Shown in pieces: positions 1 to 8,270 of a stretch of 64,000 bases of DNA. The DNA is from CAMAVH01 sp046297835 (lineage in GTDB: Bacteria > Pseudomonadota > Alphaproteobacteria > SMXQ01). The stretch spans positions 67,527 through 131,526 of the forward strand of contig JBKBHI010000011.1 in assembly GCA_046297835.1 (NCBI GenBank). Reading direction: 5' to 3'. The first letter of the stretch is position 1; each line of letters begins with the position of its first letter. The translations under genes were made by a program, and so were the position numbers. The notes under the pieces are model-generated. The model was not told where the DNA came from. It saw only the letters and a list, made by a program, of their open reading frames with translations, and did not search any database.

Positions 1-72
1 AAGGACGGCAGTCTGCTGGTCGCCGACGACGCCGCCAACGTGATCTGGCGCGTCAGCTACGGCGGCAATTAG
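1..72 (+). CDS. C-terminal end of a PQQ-dependent sugar (sorbosone-type) dehydrogenase, partial
   Basis: Only the last 23 codons before TAG are in the window. They read DGSLLVADDAANVIWRV followed by SYGGN, the typical last blade and tail of soluble beta-propeller glucose/sorbosone dehydrogenases, which oxidise sugars or aldoses with PQQ, usually in the periplasm. The 5' part lies outside, so signal peptide and catalytic residues cannot be checked. Its stop overlaps by 3 bases the stop of the convergent VanZ-like gene. The family call rests on this short tail and is moderate. Confidence 0.55.
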   Translation, partial: KDGSLLVADDAANVIWRVSYGGN

Positions 73-476
73 CGCCGCGCGACGAATCGCGCGCAGAGCC
101 GGCGGAAGGCGGGGGCGAGCGCGATGCCGATGAGCGCGCCGATGCTGTTGGCCATCGCGTCGAAACCGTCGGCTTGGCGGCCGGGCACGTAATCCTGGCC
201 GAATTCCATCACGAGGCCGAACGGGATCATGCAGAGCGCGGCGATCAGCGCGCCGCGCCGCGTCGCGAAAGCGGGCTGCGCCTGCAAGGCCAGCGTCATG
301 TAGCCGAGGAAATGCACGATCTTGTCCATGCCGGGCCCTTCCGGAGGCCCGAGCTGCGACGACAGCGAGAATAGCGCCACCGTCGCCATGCCGGCGATCC
401 AGGCGACGAGCGCCGCCAGCCGCCAGGCGCGCGGAATCGCCGGCCAAGCGGCCGTCTCGCCAACGGCGACGGTCAC
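69..476 (-). CDS. VanZ-like small membrane protein
   Basis: A 135-residue protein with about four hydrophobic segments (near residues 18-38, 52-66, 75-92 and 108-124) and the VanZ-type signature DKIVHFLGYMTLA followed by GLVMEFGQ. VanZ-like proteins are integral membrane proteins of uncertain biochemical role; some homologues confer low-level glycopeptide resistance, but that should not be assumed here. I chose a GTG start whose first base overlaps the upstream oxidase stop (GTGA), because upstream residues in the same frame are only an Arg-rich shadow of the oxidase gene. It is probably translationally coupled to that oxidase. Confidence 0.7.
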   Translation of the reverse strand: MTVAVGETAAWPAIPRAWRLAALVAWIAGMATVALFSLSSQLGPPEGPGMDKIVHFLGYMTLALQAQPAFATRRGALIAALCMIPFGLVMEFGQDYVPGRQADGFDAMANSIGALIGIALAPAFRRLCARFVARR

Positions 477-1930
477 AGAATGATTCCCGGATTCATGACG
501 TTGTCGGGATCGAGCGCCGCTTTCACGCGGCGCATGAGATCGAGCTCGACCGGCGAGCGGTAGCGCGCCAGCTCCTCGCGCTTGAGCCGGCCGATGCCGT
601 GCTCGGCCGAGAAGCTGCCGTTCAGCTCGACGGTCAAATCGTGGACGATGCGGTTGGCCTCGTCCCAGCGCGCGATGAAGGCGGCTTTGTCCATGCCCGG
701 CGGCTGGCTGACGTTGAAGTGGATGTTGCCGTCGCCGATATGGCCGAAGGGGAAGGGGCGCGCGCCCGGCATCCAGTCCTGCAAGCGCCGCGCGCCGGTC
801 TCGATCAGTTCGACGATGCGCGAGATCGGCACGGCGACGTCGTGCTTGATGCTCGCGCCTTCGCGCGTCTGCGCTTCGGGCAGCGTCTCGCGGATGCGCC
901 ACATCTGCTTGGCCTGGGTCTCGCTCTCGGCGATGGCGGCGTCGGTCACGCGGCCGTCCTCGAACGCGCCGGCGAGGAACGCCTCGACGCTGCCGCGCAA
1001 TTCCGCGTCGCCGCCGGCGAAGTCCATCAGCACATACCAGGGCGAGACTGTCGTGAGCGGCCGCTTCGCGCCCTCGATATGGCGCGTGACGAACTCCATG
1101 CCGATCTCGGGGATCAGCTCGAAGCCGCGCACGGCTTCGCCGGTCGCCGACTGGGCTTCGCCGAGCAGCTCCATGACATGCGCCAGCTTAGGCACGGCGG
1201 CGAACACGGTGACGGCGCTGCGCGGCTGCGGGAACAGCCGCAGCACCGCGCCGGTGATGATGCCGAGCGTGCCTTCCGCGCCCATGAACAGCTGCTTGAG
1301 ATCGTAGCCGGTATTGTCCTTGCGCAAGCCGCGCAAACCGTCCCACACGCGCCCGTCGGGCAGCACGACTTCCAGTCCGAGCACGAGGTTTCGCGCGTTG
1401 CCGTAGCGCAGCACCTGCGTGCCGCCGGCGTTGGTGGACAGATTGCCGCCGATCATGCAGCTCCCTTCCGCGCCGAGGCTGAGCGGGAACAGCCGTCCGG
1501 CGTCGGCGGCGGCCTGCTGCAAATTGGCGAGCACGCAGCCGGCATCGACCGTCATGGTGTTGTTGATCGGGTCGATCTCGCGGATGCGGTTCATGCGCGC
1601 GAGACTGAGCACGATGCTGCGGCCGGAGCCGTCCGGCACAGAGCCGACGACGAGGCCGGTGTTGCCGCCCTGCGGCACGATGGGCAGTTTCGCCGCGGCG
1701 CAGAGCGCGACCACGCCGGCGACTTCCTGGGCGCTCGCCGGCCGCACGACGGCGAGCGTGCGCCCGGCATAAAGCCCGCGCTGGTCGTGCAGGTAAGGCG
1801 TCATGTCGTCCACGCCGTCGATCCAGCCTTTCGGCCCGACGACGATCCGGATGGCGTCCAGCACGGAGCGGTCGCCATCGCTGACGGCGATCGGCGCGTC
1901 GGTTTTCGTGGTGGGGGGCGGGGCGCTCAT
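473..1930 (-). CDS. FAD-linked oxidase, D-2-hydroxyacid (2-hydroxyglutarate/lactate) dehydrogenase-like
   Basis: A 485-residue flavoprotein of the GlcD/D2HGDH/DLD family, which oxidises D-2-hydroxyacids to 2-oxoacids. The N-terminal half is a PCMH-type FAD-binding domain with the motifs VPQGGNTGLV and GGNLSTNAGGTQV and the AEGTLGIIT segment. The C-terminal half carries PFGHIGDGNIHFN, the metal/substrate-binding loop of the family, and ends SAEHGIGRLKREEL. Length is normal for single-subunit members. The exact substrate cannot be read from sequence; 2-hydroxyglutarate or D-lactate are the most likely. It sits 9 bases downstream of tsaC on the same strand. Confidence 0.88.
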   Translation of the reverse strand: MSAPPPTTKTDAPIAVSDGDRSVLDAIRIVVGPKGWIDGVDDMTPYLHDQRGLYAGRTLAVVRPASAQEVAGVVALCAAAKLPIVPQGGNTGLVVGSVPDGSGRSIVLSLARMNRIREIDPINNTMTVDAGCVLANLQQAAADAGRLFPLSLGAEGSCMIGGNLSTNAGGTQVLRYGNARNLVLGLEVVLPDGRVWDGLRGLRKDNTGYDLKQLFMGAEGTLGIITGAVLRLFPQPRSAVTVFAAVPKLAHVMELLGEAQSATGEAVRGFELIPEIGMEFVTRHIEGAKRPLTTVSPWYVLMDFAGGDAELRGSVEAFLAGAFEDGRVTDAAIAESETQAKQMWRIRETLPEAQTREGASIKHDVAVPISRIVELIETGARRLQDWMPGARPFPFGHIGDGNIHFNVSQPPGMDKAAFIARWDEANRIVHDLTVELNGSFSAEHGIGRLKREELARYRSPVELDLMRRVKAALDPDNVMNPGIIL

Positions 1931-1939
1931 GGCGGCAGT

Positions 1940-2908
1940 CTAGGCCGGCGTGGCGGCGCGCGCCAATCGGTCGTTGATGGCGAGGCCGAGCCCTTCGCGC
2001 GGAATGGGCATCACGGCGATGGCGGAACAGCGCCCGTCGTCGAGCGCGCGCAGCATGGCGAACAGATTGGCGGCGGCTTCGGCGAGATCGCCGCGCGGGC
2101 TGAGATTGAGCGTCCGGGCCGCGCCGGCGAGCGGCGGGCCGAAGGCGAGCAGGGCTTCGCCCGCGCGCAAGCTCGTCGCGTCCAGGCGCACCGGACAGCG
2201 CGGCGCGTAATGGCGCGCCATCATGCCGGGCGAGGGCCGCGCGGCGTTTCCGAGATCGCCGTGATGGGCGCGGGCGATGGGGCCGATGACCGCTTCGATC
2301 CGTTCCACCGTCGCGCCGCCGGGGCGGAGCAATGTCGGCGTCCCGACGCTGAGATCGAGCACGGTCGATTCGACGCCGACGGCGCAAGGCCCGGCGTCGA
2401 GAATCATCGCCGGGCCGCCGTCGATGCCGGCGAAAGACTCGGCGACATGCCGCGCGGTCGTCGGGCTCACCTCGGTCGAGCGGTTGGCGCTCGGCGCGGC
2501 GATGGGGCGGTCGGCGGCGATGAGCAAACTTTGCGCCACGGGATGATCGGGGCTGCGGATCGCCACCGTGTCGAGGCCGGCGCTGAGCAGCAGCGACAGG
2601 CCGCTGCCCGCGCGGCGCGGCAGCACGAGAGTCAGCGGGCCGGGCCAGAAGGCGCTGGCGAGCTTGCGCGCCGCCGCGTCGATCTCGACCAGCTTGTCCG
2701 CCGCTGCGAGCGTCGGCACATGGACGATCAGCGGGTTGAATTGCGGCCGGCCTTTGGCGGCGTAGATCGCGGCGACGGCGGCGTCGTTCGTCGCGTCGCC
2801 GCCGAGGCCATAGACCGTTTCGGTCGGGAAGGCGACGAGCGCGCCGGCGCGCAGCAGCGCGGCGGCTTCGGCGATGGCCGCATCGGTCGCGGCGCGACTT
2901 TCGCCCAT
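1940..2908 (-). CDS. tsaC: L-threonylcarbamoyladenylate synthase, Sua5 type
   Basis: A 322-residue protein that makes threonylcarbamoyl-AMP from threonine, bicarbonate and ATP, the first step of the universal t6A37 tRNA modification. The YrdC domain covers roughly residues 10-200 (FPTETVYGLGGDA, KGRPQFNPLIVHV, IAAPSANRSTEVSPT). A C-terminal Sua5 domain (about 230-320) makes this the long Sua5 form rather than short TsaC. I started at MGESRAAT, whose ATG shares one base with the TGA of the upstream cysQ-like gene; the in-frame extension upstream is a shadow. Confidence 0.93.
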   Translation of the reverse strand: MGESRAATDAAIAEAAALLRAGALVAFPTETVYGLGGDATNDAAVAAIYAAKGRPQFNPLIVHVPTLAAADKLVEIDAAARKLASAFWPGPLTLVLPRRAGSGLSLLLSAGLDTVAIRSPDHPVAQSLLIAADRPIAAPSANRSTEVSPTTARHVAESFAGIDGGPAMILDAGPCAVGVESTVLDLSVGTPTLLRPGGATVERIEAVIGPIARAHHGDLGNAARPSPGMMARHYAPRCPVRLDATSLRAGEALLAFGPPLAGAARTLNLSPRGDLAEAAANLFAMLRALDDGRCSAIAVMPIPREGLGLAINDRLARAATPA

Positions 2909-3714
2909 CAGCGCCGACCTTGCGCGACGAAAGAGGGATTGAGAAATCCGTCGCGCGCCTTGCCGTAGATCATCGGCCCGCCGTCGAGCCGCGTCACGCT
3001 GCCGCCCGCCGCTTCGAGAATCGCTTGGCCGGCGGCGGTGTCCCATTCGCTCGTCGGCCCGTAGCGCAGATAGATGTCGGCTTCGGCTTCGGCGATCATG
3101 CAGAACTTGAGCGAACTGCCCATCTTGCGCCGCTCGCGCACGGTCAGCGACGCGAGCCTGTCGCGCAGCGCCTGGTCGTTGTCGTGCGAGCGGCTGGCCA
3201 GCACCACCAGCCCGTCGGCCGGCGCGGCGCGCGCGGCGATGGGCTCCTTGGGCCGGCCATCGCGCTGGCGGAAGGCGCTGCCGGGACCGGCGGCGGCGTA
3301 GAGCGTTTTGCCGACCGGGCCGTAGATCACGCCGAGCGCCGGGCGGCCGCCGTCGATCAGCGCGATGTTCACGCTGAACTCGCCGGTGCGCTTGATGAAT
3401 TCCTTGGTGCCGTCGAGCGGATCGACCGCCCAGAAGCGCGCGCCATGTTGGCTGACGGGCAGCGCGGGCGACTGGCCGGCGGCGGCTTCCTCCTCGGAAA
3501 TCGCCGGCACGCCCGGCAACAGCTTCGCGAGCGCCGGCAGGATGACGGCTTCGGCGGCTTCGTCGGCCTCCGTCACTGGCGTGTCGTCGGCCTTGGTCTG
3601 CACCGTGAATCCGGCCTCGTAGACGCGCATCACCTCGGCCCCGGCGCGGCGCGCGAGATCGCAGAGCGGCGGCAGCAGGGCGGCGAGTTCGGCGGGGGAG
3701 AGCAGGGCGGCCAT
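2908..3714 (-). CDS. cysQ: 3'(2'),5'-bisphosphate nucleotidase (inositol monophosphatase superfamily)
   Basis: A 268-residue Mg-dependent, lithium-sensitive phosphatase of the IMPase/FBPase fold. The metal-binding residues are visible as EEE at residues 74-76 and DPLDGTKEF with aspartates 98 and 101; a further conserved motif, WDTAAGQAILEAAGG, lies near the C-terminus. The DGTKEF wording is typical of CysQ, which hydrolyses PAP formed during sulfate assimilation, rather than of inositol monophosphatase. It starts at MAALLSPAEL and overlaps tsaC by one base, forming a small minus-strand operon with tsaC, the FAD-linked oxidase and the VanZ-like gene. Confidence 0.88.
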   Translation of the reverse strand: MAALLSPAELAALLPPLCDLARRAGAEVMRVYEAGFTVQTKADDTPVTEADEAAEAVILPALAKLLPGVPAISEEEAAAGQSPALPVSQHGARFWAVDPLDGTKEFIKRTGEFSVNIALIDGGRPALGVIYGPVGKTLYAAAGPGSAFRQRDGRPKEPIAARAAPADGLVVLASRSHDNDQALRDRLASLTVRERRKMGSSLKFCMIAEAEADIYLRYGPTSEWDTAAGQAILEAAGGSVTRLDGGPMIYGKARDGFLNPSFVAQGRR

Positions 3715-3859
3715 CCGCGTTTTATACCCTTCACCGCGCCGGATCGCAGCGAATAAGCGAGAATGTATCGCCATCGGCGATGGCCACGGTTGCGGCGCGG
3801 CGGCGGGAGGATTAGAAGGGCCGCCTCTCCTTCGTTCCTGCTTTCCCCCCGGTTTAGAC

Positions 3860-5137
3860 ATGGCCAAAAGCGGCTACGGCGGCATCGTCCGCGCGCTGTC
3901 CGAGCGCAATTACCGCCTCTTCACCATCGGCTCGGCGCTCGCCCTGGTCGGCATGTGGACGCAGCGCATCGCCATCGGCTGGCTGACCTGGGAGCTGACC
4001 AAGTCGCCGGCTTGGCTCGGCCTGATCGCCTTCGCCGATCTGTTTCCGACCGTGATCTTCTCGCCCATCGCCGGGGCGCTGGCCGACCGCGTCGACCGGC
4101 AGACCATCATGAAGGTGACGCAGACCCTGGCGATGGTCCAATCCATCGCCCTGACAGCTTTGTTCTATCTCGGCTGGGCCGAGCCCTGGAGCCTGTTCGG
4201 CCTGACGCTGTTCCTCGGCATCGTCATGTCGTTCAACACCGCCGCGCGCCTCGCCATGGTCGCCGGCATGGTGAGCCGGGAAAACATCGGTTCGGCCGTG
4301 GCGCTGAACGCCGGATTGTTCAATCTGGCGCGGTTTCTCGGGCCCGCCGTCGGCGGATTCATCATCGTGCATTGGGGCGCCGGCGGGGCGTTCGCCTTCA
4401 ATTCGCTGAGCTTTCTCTCGATGCTCGTCGGCCTCTACATGATGCGCGACCTCTATCCAGACCCGCTCGCCGGCAAGAAGACCGGCATCCTGCGCCAGAC
4501 TTACGAGGGGCTGTCTTATGCCGTGCGACATCCGGGCATCGGCCCGATGCTGCTGGCGCTGACGGCGGTCGGCGTCGGCATCAAGCCGTTCATCGACCTG
4601 CTGCCCGGCATCTCGGACCTGATCTACGGCATGGGCGCGCACGGGCTCTCGATGCTCACTTCGGCGGCCGGTCTCGGGGCGCTGACGACGGCGGTCTGGC
4701 TGGCGCAGCGCGGCAGCGTGAAAAAGCTCAGCCTGTTCGCCCTCATCAGCCTGCCGATCGGCGCGGTGGCGGTCATGCTGCTGGCCGCGACCGAATTTTT
4801 TATCGTCGGCCTGGCTTGCGCCTTCATGTGCGGCGCTTGCATGACGGTGAACGGCACCAGCACCCAGACGCTGATGCAGAACGCGGTCGAGAGCGGCATG
4901 CGCGGCCGCGTCATGAGCCTCTACGGCGTCATCTTCCGCGGCACGCCGGCGCTCGGCGCGTTGATGATGGGCAGCGCCTCGGAGGCGGTCGGCCTGCCGG
5001 CGGTGTTCGTCGCGGGCGGCGCGCTGTCGCTCGCCGCCGCCATCTGGCTGTGGGGACGGCGGGCCGTCGTCGCCGAAAGCCTGGAAATGGACCCGACCGC
5101 GAGCCGGGACGCCAAGGGACGCCCCGATCCAGCCTGA
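3860..5137 (+). CDS. MFS transporter, EntS/DUF894-type exporter
   Basis: A 425-residue polytopic membrane protein of the major facilitator superfamily with about 12 predicted membrane segments. The N-terminal RALSERNYRLFTIG followed by WTQRIAIGWLTWELT and the loop ADRVDRQTIM (MFS motif A position) are typical of the EntS-like exporters. The substrate is unknown. It is divergent from cysQ and lies 58 bases upstream of arsR on the same strand; nothing in its sequence ties it to arsenic. The last 25 residues are a hydrophilic cytoplasmic tail. Confidence 0.85.
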   Translation: MAKSGYGGIVRALSERNYRLFTIGSALALVGMWTQRIAIGWLTWELTKSPAWLGLIAFADLFPTVIFSPIAGALADRVDRQTIMKVTQTLAMVQSIALTALFYLGWAEPWSLFGLTLFLGIVMSFNTAARLAMVAGMVSRENIGSAVALNAGLFNLARFLGPAVGGFIIVHWGAGGAFAFNSLSFLSMLVGLYMMRDLYPDPLAGKKTGILRQTYEGLSYAVRHPGIGPMLLALTAVGVGIKPFIDLLPGISDLIYGMGAHGLSMLTSAAGLGALTTAVWLAQRGSVKKLSLFALISLPIGAVAVMLLAATEFFIVGLACAFMCGACMTVNGTSTQTLMQNAVESGMRGRVMSLYGVIFRGTPALGALMMGSASEAVGLPAVFVAGGALSLAAAIWLWGRRAVVAESLEMDPTASRDAKGRPDPA

Positions 5138-5177
5138 GCGAGTCCCCCGCACGCGCCGCTTGCTTTTTGCATAATAT

Positions 5178-5209
5178 GTCGATATATCCCGATATATGGA
5201 CAATATGAA
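5178..5209 (+). promoter_or_regulatory. Putative ArsR operator overlapping the arsR start
   Basis: An AT-rich patch with two GATATAT repeats ten bases apart (5181-5187 and 5191-5197), flanked by ATGTC on the left and GGACAAT on the right. It covers the first possible ATG of arsR. ArsR/SmtB repressors usually bind such AT-rich dyads at their own promoter, so autoregulation by arsenite is likely. This is inference from position and base composition; no Shine-Dalgarno sequence is visible here. Confidence 0.45.
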
Positions 5210-5564
5210 AACCATCGAGGCGCTCGCCGCCCTGGCTCAGCCGACCCGGCTCGACGCCTTCAAGCTGCTGGTGCGCCATGAGCCGGACGGCTTGCCGGCC
5301 GGCGACGTCGCCGCCGCGCTCCAGGTGCCGCACAACACCATGTCGACCCACCTTGCCATCCTCGCGCGGGCCGGCCTGATCGAATCCGAGCGGCAAGGCC
5401 GTTCCATCCGTTACCGCGCCGATCTCGGCCAAGTCCGCGCCGTCATCGGCTTCCTGCTGAAAGATTGCTGCGGCGGCCGCGCCGAGCTTTGCGCGCCGCT
5501 TGTCGCCGACCTCATCCCCTGCTGTCCGCCGAAGGAGTCCGACCGTGACCGACCGTCTCTATAA
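5196..5564 (+). CDS. arsR: ArsR-family arsenite-responsive repressor
   Basis: A 122-residue winged-helix regulator. The helix-turn-helix region reads PHNTMSTHLAILARAGLIE and is followed by a wing (RQGRSIRYRAD). Cysteines 91, 92 and 99 (DCCGGRAELC) resemble the C-terminal As(III) site described for Acidithiobacillus ferrooxidans ArsR rather than the ELCVCDL site of plasmid R773 ArsR; another CC pair follows at 109-110. A second ATG at 5205 is an equally possible start. It overlaps arsC by 20 bases and heads the arsenic operon. Confidence 0.9.
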   Translation: MDNMKTIEALAALAQPTRLDAFKLLVRHEPDGLPAGDVAAALQVPHNTMSTHLAILARAGLIESERQGRSIRYRADLGQVRAVIGFLLKDCCGGRAELCAPLVADLIPCCPPKESDRDRPSL

Positions 5565-6075
5565 CGTGCTGTTTCTCTGCACCGGCAATTCGGCGCGTTC
5601 GATTCTCGGCGAGGCGATCCTCAACCGCGAGGGCGCGGGGCGCTTTCGCGCTTTTTCCGCCGGCAGCATGCCGAAGGGCGCGGTGCATCCGTTGTCGCTG
5701 ACCGTGCTCGCCGATATGGGCTATCCGACCGTCGGCCTGCGCTCGAAAAGCTGGGACGAATTCGCCAAGCCGGACGCGCCTAAAATGGATTTCATCTTCA
5801 CCGTCTGCGACAACGCCGCCGGCGAGGTGTGCCCGATCTGGCCAGGCCAGCCGATGACCGCCCATTGGGGTCTGGAAGATCCCGCCGCCGCGCACGGCAG
5901 CGAGGTCGAGCAGAAGGCCGCTTTCGTGCAGGCGGCGAAATACCTGCGCAACCGCATCACGGTTTTCGTCAACCTGCCGCTCAAGACCATCGACCAGCTC
6001 TCGCTGCGCAATCGCCTCAACGCGATCGGCGCGATGGAAGGCGCCACGGCCGACTCCAAGCGCCAGGACGCCTGA
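5545..6075 (+). CDS. arsC: Arsenate reductase, low-molecular-weight phosphatase type
   Basis: A 176-residue enzyme that reduces arsenate to arsenite. It belongs to the protein tyrosine phosphatase fold: the catalytic P-loop is LCTGNSARS, with the CX5R nucleophile Cys12 and Arg18. Further cysteines in VCDNAAGEVCP are candidate resolving residues. The GTG start at 5545 is fixed by an AAGGAG ribosome-binding site 7 bases upstream; the longer in-frame ORF would lie inside arsR. It is followed after 2 bases by acr3, and a second, unrelated arsenate reductase lies downstream. Confidence 0.9.
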   Translation: MTDRLYNVLFLCTGNSARSILGEAILNREGAGRFRAFSAGSMPKGAVHPLSLTVLADMGYPTVGLRSKSWDEFAKPDAPKMDFIFTVCDNAAGEVCPIWPGQPMTAHWGLEDPAAAHGSEVEQKAAFVQAAKYLRNRITVFVNLPLKTIDQLSLRNRLNAIGAMEGATADSKRQDA

Positions 6076-6077
6076 AC

Positions 6078-7136
6078 GTGTCGGTTTTCGAGCGTTATCT
6101 GACCCTGTGGGTCGCGCTGTGCATCGTCGTCGGCATCGCTCTCGGCTATGCCATGCCGGGCGCGTTCGCCGCCATCGGCGAGGCTGAGGTCGCCAAGGTC
6201 AACCTGCCGGTCGCCGTGCTGGTTTGGCTGATGATCGTGCCGATGCTGATGCGCATCGACTTCGCCGCGCTGAAGAAGGTCGGCGCTTATTGGCGCGGCA
6301 TCGGCGTCACCCTGTTCGTCAACTGGGCGGTCAAGCCGTTCTCCATGGCGCTGCTCGGCTGGCTGTTCATCGGCTGGCTGTTCCGGCCTTATCTGCCGGC
6401 CGACCAGATCGATTCCTACATCGCCGGCCTGATCCTGCTCGCCGCCGCGCCCTGCACGGCGATGGTGTTCGTCTGGTCGAACCTCACCAAGGGCGAGCCG
6501 CATTTCACGCTGAGCCAGGTGGCGCTCAATGACGCCATCATGATCGTCGCCTTCGCGCCCATCGTCGGCCTGCTGCTCGGCCTGTCGGCCATCGTCGTGC
6601 CGTGGGACACGCTGGTCCTCTCGGTCGCGCTCTACATCCTGCTGCCGGTCGCCGTAGCGCAGCTCGCGCGCCGGCATTTGCTGGCGAAGGGCGGCGCGGC
6701 CCTGGAGCGCGCGCTCCGCATCATCCAGCCGCTGTCGCTCGTCGCGCTGCTGGTCACATTGGTGCTGCTGTTCGCCTTCCAGGGCGGCCAGATCGTCGCT
6801 CAGCCGCTGATCATCGCGCTGCTCGCCGTGCCGATCCTGATCCAGGTTTATTTCAATTCCGGCCTGGCTTACTTGCTCAACCGCGCGACGGGCGAGCAGC
6901 ATTGCGTCGCCGGCCCCTCGGCGCTGATCGGCGCGAGCAACTTCTTCGAACTGGCCGTCGCCGCCGCCATCGCGCTGTTCGGCCTCAACTCGGGCGCGGC
7001 GCTGGCCACCGTCGTCGGCGTGCTGATCGAGGTGCCGGTGATGCTGTCGGTCGTGCATATCGTCAACCGCAGCAAGGGCTGGTACGAACGCGGCGCGCGG
7101 CAGCCCGCGGCGCGCAAGCCGGAGGCCGCCGAATGA
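6078..7136 (+). CDS. acr3: Arsenite efflux permease, ACR3 family
   Basis: A 352-residue inner-membrane carrier with about ten hydrophobic segments that expels arsenite. The hallmark segment LAAAPCTAMVFVWS contains the conserved cysteine of ACR3 proteins, and NWAVKPFSMALLGWLF is also family-typical. I started at the GTG at 6078 (VSVFERYLTLW), two bases after the arsC stop, because upstream residues in frame are arsC shadow. Its stop overlaps the start of the next arsC gene. No ArsA ATPase gene is nearby, so export is expected to be driven by the proton gradient. Confidence 0.93.
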   Translation: MSVFERYLTLWVALCIVVGIALGYAMPGAFAAIGEAEVAKVNLPVAVLVWLMIVPMLMRIDFAALKKVGAYWRGIGVTLFVNWAVKPFSMALLGWLFIGWLFRPYLPADQIDSYIAGLILLAAAPCTAMVFVWSNLTKGEPHFTLSQVALNDAIMIVAFAPIVGLLLGLSAIVVPWDTLVLSVALYILLPVAVAQLARRHLLAKGGAALERALRIIQPLSLVALLVTLVLLFAFQGGQIVAQPLIIALLAVPILIQVYFNSGLAYLLNRATGEQHCVAGPSALIGASNFFELAVAAAIALFGLNSGAALATVVGVLIEVPVMLSVVHIVNRSKGWYERGARQPAARKPEAAE

Positions 7137-7555
7137 GCGTCACGATCTTCCACAACCCCGCCTGCGAGACGTCGCGCAACACGCTGGCGCTGATCCGCAA
7201 CGCCGGCATCGAGCCGGCCATCGTCGAGTATCTCAAGACGCCGCCGGCCCGCGCGGCGCTGGTCGAGATGATCGGCAAGGCCGGCCTCGGCGTGCGCGAC
7301 GCGTTGCGCGAGAAGGGCACGCCTTACGCCGAATTGGGCCTGGGCGATCCAGCTTTGAGCGACGACGCGCTGCTCGACGCCATGATGGCGCATCCGATTC
7401 TGATCAACCGTCCGTTCGTCGTCATCGAGACGGGCGTCCGCCTGTGCCGACCGTCGGAGATCGTTCTCGATATCCTGTCCGAACCGCAGCGCGGCCCGTT
7501 CCGCAAGGAGGATGGGCAGCAAGTGATCGACGAAGCGGGCCGGCGCATTGTCTGA
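7133..7555 (+). CDS. arsC: Arsenate reductase, glutaredoxin-dependent type
   Basis: A 140-residue protein of the ArsC/Spx thioredoxin-like family. The catalytic cysteine is Cys11 in HNPACETSRNTL; the NRPFVV segment and the downstream arginine match plasmid R773-type ArsC, which uses glutathione and glutaredoxin. It is unrelated in fold and mechanism to the first arsC in the operon. The ATG overlaps the acr3 stop by 3 bases, and its own stop overlaps the arsH start, so the four genes are tightly coupled. Confidence 0.92.
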   Translation: MSVTIFHNPACETSRNTLALIRNAGIEPAIVEYLKTPPARAALVEMIGKAGLGVRDALREKGTPYAELGLGDPALSDDALLDAMMAHPILINRPFVVIETGVRLCRPSEIVLDILSEPQRGPFRKEDGQQVIDEAGRRIV

Positions 7556-8270
7556 CCAGCCGCATCCCGATCTGCCCAATCTGCGCGCCGATTGCGTCGA
7601 GCGGCCCGATGCGGCCAAGCTGCGGGCGCCGCTGTCCGCGCACAAGCCGCGCATCCTGCTGCTCTACGGCTCGTTGCGCAGCCGGTCCTATAGCCGTTTT
7701 CTCACGCTCGAAGCGCAGCGGCTGCTCGAACATTTCGGCGCCGAGACGCGCATCTATCATGCCGATGGCCTGCCGCTGCCCGATGACGCGGCCGAGAGCC
7801 ATCCGAAGGTGCAGGAGCTGCGCGAATTGTCGCTGTGGTCGGAGGGGCAGGTGTGGACCAGCCCGGAGCGCCACGGCGCGATGACCGGCGTGATGAAATC
7901 GCAGATCGACTGGATTCCGCTGGCGACGGGCGCGGTGCGGCCGACCCAGGGCCGCACGCTCGCCGTCATGCAGGTGTCCGGCGGCTCGCAATCGTTCAAC
8001 GCCGTGAACCAAATGCGCATTCTCGGGCGCTGGATGCGGATGATCACGATTCCGAACCAATCGTCCGTCGCCAAAGCCTACCAGGAGTTCGACGCCGCCG
8101 GCCGCATGAAGCCGTCCTCCTATTACGACCGCGTCGTCGACGTGATGGAGGAGCTGGTCAAGTTCACGCTGCTGACCCGCGACATCTCGGCCCATCTCAC
8201 GGATCGCTATAGCGAGCGCAAGGAAACGGCCGAGAAGCTCGAGACGCGCGTCAACCTGCGTTCGGTCTAA
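7548..8270 (+). CDS. arsH: ArsH, NADPH-dependent FMN oxidoreductase
   Basis: A 240-residue flavodoxin-like protein. The FMN phosphate-binding loop reads LYGSLRSRSYSR, and SPERHGAMTGVMKSQIDW is characteristic of ArsH, which oxidises trivalent methyl- and arylarsenicals in characterised bacteria. The start is a TTG at 7548 overlapping the arsC stop; the N-terminal SDQPHPDLPNL matches family length. It ends the arsenic operon and overlaps the 3' end of the convergent amidohydrolase gene by 4 bases. Confidence 0.93.
   Translation: MSDQPHPDLPNLRADCVERPDAAKLRAPLSAHKPRILLLYGSLRSRSYSRFLTLEAQRLLEHFGAETRIYHADGLPLPDDAAESHPKVQELRELSLWSEGQVWTSPERHGAMTGVMKSQIDWIPLATGAVRPTQGRTLAVMQVSGGSQSFNAVNQMRILGRWMRMITIPNQSSVAKAYQEFDAAGRMKPSSYYDRVVDVMEELVKFTLLTRDISAHLTDRYSERKETAEKLETRVNLRSV

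Noticed and set aside
599..2968. A 789-codon plus-strand open frame across the FAD-linked oxidase and tsaC
   Set aside because: It is the high-GC shadow of two well-supported minus-strand genes; its translation is Arg/Ala/Gly/His-rich without any domain.
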